A DNA stretch of 64,000 nucleotides. Origin: Marinilactibacillus sp. Marseille-P9653 (GTDB lineage: Bacteria; Bacillota; Bacilli; Lactobacillales; Carnobacteriaceae_A). Positions 61,458-64,000 of this stretch are shown here, in pieces. The notes below the pieces were generated by a model. The model saw nothing but the letters and a program-made list of their open reading frames with translations, was not told where the DNA came from and made no database searches. The position numbers and the translations under genes are program-made. Location: positions 1,240,001 to 1,304,000 of the forward strand of contig NZ_CAKAKH010000001.1 of assembly GCF_916618885.1 (NCBI RefSeq), read 5' to 3'. The stretch's first letter is position 1. The number at the start of each line of letters is the position of its first letter.

Positions 61458-61478
61458 TTGTTTATTATATAAACTAAC
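61456..61478. promoter_or_regulatory. XylR operator at xylB
   Basis: A 23-bp near-palindrome with arms GTTTGTTTAT and ATAAACTAAC around three bases covers the -10 and start region. In reverse orientation it matches the operator before xylA at 21 of 23 positions. Confidence 0.78.
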
Positions 61479-61562
61479 TAGTTATACTGTACCATAATCT
61501 GATCCTTATTTGAATGAAATTTATTCTTTAAGTGAAACGAAAAAGTAAGAGGAGCGTGAAAA

Positions 61563-63062
61563 ATGAGTTATGTATTAGGAATGGATTTAGGAACGAGTGG
61601 ATTAAAAGGGATACTAGTAGATCGAACAGGTCGAATCGTAGCATCAGCAGAGAATGAATATCCACTGTTAACTCCGCAAAGAGGCTATAGTGAGCAAGAT
61701 CCTGAAGAATGGTATCTGGCAGCACTCAAAGTACTCCAAAGTATTAAAGAATCAGTACCTGATATGAGTCAGAATTTAAAAGGTATTAGTTTCTCTGGAC
61801 AAATGCATACGCTGGTCTTACTTGACCAAGAGGATAAGGTGTTAAAAAATGCAATCTTATGGAATGATGTTAGAACCACAGAACAATGTGAGCTGATCAC
61901 TGAAACATTAAAAGAAAGTTTGCTGGAGATTACTAAAAATAAAGCGCTTGAAGGGTTTACGCTTCCTAAACTACTTTGGGTCAAAGAACATGAACCAGAG
62001 ATATACGATAAAATCAGTACATTTTTACTACCAAAAGATTATTTGGGATTTCGTTTAACTGGTCATAAACAAATGGAGTTCTCAGATGCAGCAGGGACTT
62101 TACTGTTGGATATTGAAAATAGAAGTTGGAGTGAAACCATTCTGAATACCTTTTCAATTAATCCATATATCTGTCCAAAACTTGTCCGCTCAGATGAGTG
62201 CATTGGATTTTTAGATCCAGAGATTTCTAAAGCATTAGGTATTGAAAAAGCAGTAAAAGTCTTCTCAGGTGGAGCAGATAATGCTTGTGCTGCACTGGGT
62301 GCAGGTATTGTTGAACCAGATCAGGCTATGGCTAGTATCGGAACTTCAGGTGTCTTTCTCTCCAATGAAACACGAGGAGATAAATCATTTAATGGAGAAT
62401 TACATTATTTTAATCATGTTATTGCCGATCAATTTTATACAATGGGCGTTACATTAGCAGCAGGAAATAGCTTAAGCTGGTTCAAAAAAACATTTGCTGA
62501 GCATGAAACGTTTGAAACACTACTCGAGTCTATTGATACAATTGAACCAGGATCAGAAGGTTTGTTGTTTACACCTTATATATCGGGAGAGCGCACGCCG
62601 TACACAGATAGTACGATTCGAGGATCATTCATTGGAATGGATATTGGACATACTAGGGACCATTTCACGAGAGCGGTACTAGAAGGGATAACTTTTTCAT
62701 TAAAAGATTCATATCAAATTATGCGTACACACGCGGCCTATCCATTTAAGACAATCGTGTCAGTGGGAGGGGGGGCAAAAAATAAAGTTTGGCTACAAAT
62801 GCAAGCGGATATTTTTGATACACCAATCCGAACGCTTGAGACTGAGCAAGGGCCTGCGATGGGTAGTGCAATGATTGCAGCAGTGGGTACAGGCTGGTTT
62901 GATGACTTCAAAAATTGTGCGGATGCCTTTGTTCACTACAAAGATGTCTATCATCCAATAGAAGAAAACGTTCAAAAGTATGAAAATCTTTATACAGTCT
63001 ATAGACAAATTTACGCGGCTACTGCAGCTTTAAACAGTCAATTATCTAAATATAATAAATAG
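61563..63062 (+). CDS. xylB: Xylulokinase
   Basis: The 499-aa FGGY-family sugar kinase phosphorylates D-xylulose to xylulose-5-P. Motifs are VLGMDLGTSGLKGILVD at the N-terminus (phosphate-1 site), ISFSGQMHTLV with the QMH substrate motif, LLPKDYLGFRLTG, and the C-terminal SVGGGAKNKVWLQMQAD. Length is usual for the family. GAGGAGCG precedes the ATG. It is transcribed from an XylR-controlled promoter; xylA follows with its own promoter and operator. Confidence 0.92.
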   Translation: MSYVLGMDLGTSGLKGILVDRTGRIVASAENEYPLLTPQRGYSEQDPEEWYLAALKVLQSIKESVPDMSQNLKGISFSGQMHTLVLLDQEDKVLKNAILWNDVRTTEQCELITETLKESLLEITKNKALEGFTLPKLLWVKEHEPEIYDKISTFLLPKDYLGFRLTGHKQMEFSDAAGTLLLDIENRSWSETILNTFSINPYICPKLVRSDECIGFLDPEISKALGIEKAVKVFSGGADNACAALGAGIVEPDQAMASIGTSGVFLSNETRGDKSFNGELHYFNHVIADQFYTMGVTLAAGNSLSWFKKTFAEHETFETLLESIDTIEPGSEGLLFTPYISGERTPYTDSTIRGSFIGMDIGHTRDHFTRAVLEGITFSLKDSYQIMRTHAAYPFKTIVSVGGGAKNKVWLQMQADIFDTPIRTLETEQGPAMGSAMIAAVGTGWFDDFKNCADAFVHYKDVYHPIEENVQKYENLYTVYRQIYAATAALNSQLSKYNK

Positions 63063-63072
63063 AAAAGTTTAA

Positions 63073-63101
63073 TTGACAACGCATACATTTTTAGATATAG
63101 T
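63073..63101 (+). promoter_or_regulatory. Promoter of xylA
   Basis: Consensus TTGACA (63073-63078) and TATAGT (63096-63101) are 17 bp apart, in the 85-bp gap after xylB. Confidence 0.8.
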
Positions 63102-63122
63102 TAGTTTGTATAATAAACTAAC
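63100..63122. promoter_or_regulatory. XylR operator at xylA
   Basis: A 23-bp near-perfect palindrome with arms GTTAGTTTGT and ATAAACTAAC around ATA overlaps the end of the -10 element and the transcription start. It is of the known XylR operator type of Firmicutes. Confidence 0.82.
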
Positions 63123-63147
63123 CAACCTAATTAGGAGTGATTTATTA

Positions 63148-64000
63148 ATGGCATATTTTGATAACATCAATAAAATTCAATATGAAGGGGCTAATTCAAA
63201 AGACCCCTTAGCTTTCAAATTCTATAATCCTACTGAAAAAGTAGGGGACCAAACAATGGAAGAAATTCTAAGATTTGGTGTTGCTTACTGGCATACGTTC
63301 ACAGAAGATTTATCAGATCCTTTTGGGGCTGGAACAGCACTTAGACCTTGGGATAAATACTCAGATCCAATGGATAAAGCAAAAGCCAGAGTAGAGGCTG
63401 CTTTTGAGTTATTTGAAAAATTAGGCGTACCTTACTTCTGCTTCCATGATTTCGATATTGCTCCCGAAGGAAATTCCTTAAAAGAAACACTTGCGAATCA
63501 AGATACGATTGTGGATATGTTTGAAGACTATATGAAAGATAGCAAAGTTAAACTTCTGTGGAATACAGTGAATAACTTTTCGCATCCGAGATTTGTTCAC
63601 GGAGCAGCGACATCGAATAATGCAGATGTTTTTGCCTATGCAGCTGCAAAAGTAAAAAAAGGGCTTGAGGTCGGTAAGCGACTAGGAGCCGAAAATTACG
63701 TATTCTGGGGTGGTCGAGAAGGATATGAAAGTCTTCTAAACACTAATATGGAACTTGAACTAGATAATTTAGCAAAATTCTTCCATATGGCTGTAGACTA
63801 TTCAAAAGAAATTGGATTTGATGCTCAATTCTTGATTGAACCAAAACCAATGGAACCGACTTCTCACCAATATGATTACGACGTAGCACATGGATTTGCC
63901 TTTTTACAGAAATACGGTCTAGCAGACAAATTCAAATTCAATATTGAAGCCAACCACGCGACCTTGGCGGGACATAGTTTCGATCATGAACTTAGATACG
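63148..64000 (+). CDS. xylA: Xylose isomerase, 5' part
   Basis: The first 284 codons of xylose isomerase, which converts D-xylose to D-xylulose, are present; the gene runs off the right edge. The N-terminus [14 protein letters not shown], the region [18 protein letters not shown], the catalytic-histidine segment [30 protein letters not shown] and the metal-ligand stretches [18 protein letters not shown] and [20 protein letters not shown] are all typical of the class II (long) enzymes. ATTAGGAGTG precedes the ATG. It has its own promoter and XylR operator. Confidence 0.93.
   Translation, partial: MAYFDNINKIQYEGANSKDPLAFKFYNPTEKVGDQTMEEILRFGVAYWHTFTEDLSDPFGAGTALRPWDKYSDPMDKAKARVEAAFELFEKLGVPYFCFHDFDIAPEGNSLKETLANQDTIVDMFEDYMKDSKVKLLWNTVNNFSHPRFVHGAATSNNADVFAYAAAKVKKGLEVGKRLGAENYVFWGGREGYESLLNTNMELELDNLAKFFHMAVDYSKEIGFDAQFLIEPKPMEPTSHQYDYDVAHGFAFLQKYGLADKFKFNIEANHATLAGHSFDHELRY

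Overview
The window reads as a chromosomal segment of a low-GC, Gram-positive fermentative bacterium of the Lactobacillales. Strong AGGAGG-type ribosome sites, frequent TTG and GTG starts, lipoprotein signal peptides, PTS sugar uptake, LicT-type antitermination, XylR/ROK control and WxL-type surface proteins all point that way. The mix of redox enzymes, galactoside and xylose genes and a WxL locus would suit a Carnobacteriaceae-like genus (Marinilactibacillus, Alkalibacterium, Carnobacterium, Trichococcus); that is inference, since no rRNA or phylogenetic marker is present.

Layout. 1-8.8 kb: end of nanE, a glucose dehydrogenase, an aldo/keto reductase, a beta-glucoside PTS with 6-phospho-beta-glucosidase, a GT2-GtrA glycosyltransferase, a second aldo/keto reductase and a small membrane protein. 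8.9-15.6 kb: a stress-type SDR, a compact three-gene WxL cell-surface locus and a DUF4153 membrane protein. 15.8-24.3 kb: a galactoside operon (beta-galactosidase, ABC importer, alpha-galactosidase). 24.4-30 kb: glycerol dehydrogenase, then a second beta-glucoside PTS/GH1 operon with its own LicT antiterminator and a clear RAT/terminator leader. 30-33.3 kb: an SDR, an old-yellow-enzyme homologue and two unrecognised proteins. 33.6-43.5 kb: a defence/efflux block with a NarL-type two-component system next to an ABC-2 exporter (LnrJK-LnrLMN order), a TetR-controlled ABC exporter, and a PadR/HAAS pair. 43.8-47.8 kb: a sugar ABC importer with a YesL-like (DUF624) protein. 47.9-51.3 kb: response regulator, BcrA-type ABC exporter and histidine kinase. 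51.4-55.1 kb: MDR oxidoreductase, M29 aminopeptidase, VanZ-family protein and DUF72. 55.2-60.1 kb: RpiR regulator with a GlvA/GlvC-like alpha-glucoside PTS pair and an aldo/keto reductase. 60.2-64 kb: xylR, xylB and the start of xylA.

The genes together describe plant-polysaccharide and oligosaccharide scavenging: beta-glucosides through two PTS/GH1 cassettes, alpha-glucosides through PTS/GH4, alpha- and beta-galactosides through an ABC importer with cytoplasmic GH2 and GH36 enzymes, and xylose through isomerase/xylulokinase. Many NAD(P)H oxidoreductases lie between these loci. Three separate antibiotic-response or export modules sit in the middle.

No insertion sequence, prophage, CRISPR array, tRNA or rRNA was found. 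The most interesting signals are regulatory: a perfect inverted repeat that appears to be both the terminator of one ABC operon and a paired operator for the TetR gene that follows; paired XylR operators; a LicT antiterminator leader followed by a second hairpin; hairpins between binding-protein and permease genes in both ABC importers; and an apparent non-canonical start in a WxL adhesin.
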